A stretch of 6,846 nt of DNA from Spirochaetales bacterium (GTDB lineage Bacteria; Spirochaetota; Spirochaetia; Treponematales; UBA12059): NCBI GenBank assembly GCA_004525355.1, contig SPCK01000116.1, positions 1-6,846 of the forward strand, read 5' to 3'. The notes beneath the pieces are model-generated. The model saw nothing but the letters and a program-made list of their open reading frames with translations, was not told the origin of the DNA and ran no database searches. Each line of letters starts with the position of its first letter. Within the stretch, counting starts at the first letter, position 1. The position numbers and the translations under genes were made by a program. Shown one piece after another: positions 6,509 through 6,846 of the stretch.

Positions 6509-6533
6509 TCGCGGCACGTGGTTCCCGCCAATC

Positions 6534-6562
6534 TTGACCTGACCCTGTCGTCGGACTACAAT
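6534..6562 (+). promoter_or_regulatory. Near-consensus sigma70-type promoter, leaderless configuration
   Basis: TTGACC (6534-6539) and TACAAT (6557-6562) each match the consensus at five of six positions and are separated by exactly 17 bp. Initiation 5-9 bases after the -10 falls at about 6567-6571, on or just before the ATG at 6571. The following gene has no Shine-Dalgarno, which agrees with a leaderless or nearly leaderless transcript. Confidence 0.7.
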
Positions 6563-6570
6563 CGTAGATA

Positions 6571-6831
6571 ATGAAAGTAATAGAACTCGTCAACCTGAAA
6601 CGCAAAGAGACGCACCTGTACTACCGAAAGGAATTCAAGGCGGACGCGGTCCTGCAGTTCATGGAGCAAACCAGCAGCACTCCGGTCGAATTCACACTGG
6701 AGCATCAGCCGCTGGGCGGGGTCGATGTTCGCATCGTGATGGTCGACGATCTGGACTATCCGCTCATGCCGATCGTCGCCGAGCTCAAGCGATTCATCCT
6801 CGACTTGCATGGGCGAGGGAGCCTACCCTGA
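6571..6831 (+). CDS. Small conserved-looking protein of unknown function
   Basis: 86-aa acidic/basic mixed protein without signal peptide or membrane segment, so probably cytoplasmic. I cannot name a family. The sequence looks like a compact alpha/beta domain: an N-terminal stretch (MKVIELVNLKRKETHLYYRK), a helix (DAVLQFMEQTSS), strands (PVEFTLEHQPLG, VDVRIVMVDD), and a C-terminal helix (PIVAELKRFILDLHGRG). ATG 6571 is the only sensible start: it lies 8 bp after a near-consensus -10 box and has no Shine-Dalgarno. Codon usage looks like that of the neighbouring genes. It is separated from the PilZ gene by 62 bp and, given its own promoter, is probably the first gene of the next unit. A possible following gene would overlap its stop. 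No link to motility can be shown from the sequence. Confidence 0.8.
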   Translation: MKVIELVNLKRKETHLYYRKEFKADAVLQFMEQTSSTPVEFTLEHQPLGGVDVRIVMVDDLDYPLMPIVAELKRFILDLHGRGSLP

Positions 6832-6846
6832 TCGAATTCACCTGCG
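6828..6846 (+). CDS. Possible start of a downstream gene, cut by window end
   Basis: A CTG at 6828-6830 overlaps the TGA of the 86-aa gene and reads LIEFTC up to the window edge. GAGGGAG (6815-6821) lies at Shine-Dalgarno distance. An (M)IEFT-type opening is reminiscent of the N-terminus of TsaE-like ATPases, but six codons cannot establish this. CTG starts are rare, and a start in another frame, such as ATG 6809 (MGEGAYPDRI), cannot be excluded. Confidence 0.2.

Overview
The window is a stretch of a GC-rich spirochaete chromosome carrying the late flagellar filament genes. The assignment rests on two FlaB-type periplasmic flagellins. Both have the short D0/D1-only architecture and the spirochaetal signatures [31 protein letters not shown] and ESRIRD(A/T)DMASEM. 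A spirochaete-length FliD (664 residues) supports it. The closest family resemblance I recognise is to treponeme-type proteins, but genus cannot be fixed from the sequence alone. All convincing genes are on the + strand.

Layout. (1) 1-762: the 3' part of a first flaB flagellin; its first 33 or so residues lie outside the window. (2) 763-1046: a 284-bp spacer with a probable terminator for the first flagellin gene, a perfect 16-bp palindrome and several GC-rich inverted repeats, ending in a strong ribosome binding site. (3) 1047-1895: a second, complete flaB of 282 aa. (4) 1896-2020: a short spacer holding a very strong intrinsic terminator whose T tract ends two bases before the Shine-Dalgarno of the next gene. 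(5) 2021-2368 flaG. (6) 2369-2516: a spacer with a strong RNA hairpin. (7) 2517-4511 fliD, the filament cap. (8) 4569-5420: an unrecognised 283-aa protein in the place where many bacteria carry fliS. (9) 5417-6508: a membrane-anchored PilZ protein with intact c-di-GMP-binding motifs, coupled to the previous gene by an ATGA overlap. (10) 6571-6831: an 86-aa protein of unknown function behind a near-consensus sigma70 promoter that should give a leaderless or nearly leaderless mRNA. (11) From about 6828: the possible start of another gene, cut by the window edge.

How they fit. The flagellins form the filament core, which lies in the periplasm in spirochaetes. FlaG modulates filament length or assembly, and FliD caps the growing end. 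The internal terminator/attenuator can explain how abundant flagellin is made from the same region as scarce FlaG and FliD. The unknown gene plus PilZ pair looks like a c-di-GMP-responsive module attached to the cap operon. The 86-aa gene appears to begin a separate transcription unit. There are no rRNA or tRNA genes, CRISPR arrays, insertion sequences or other mobile-element signs.
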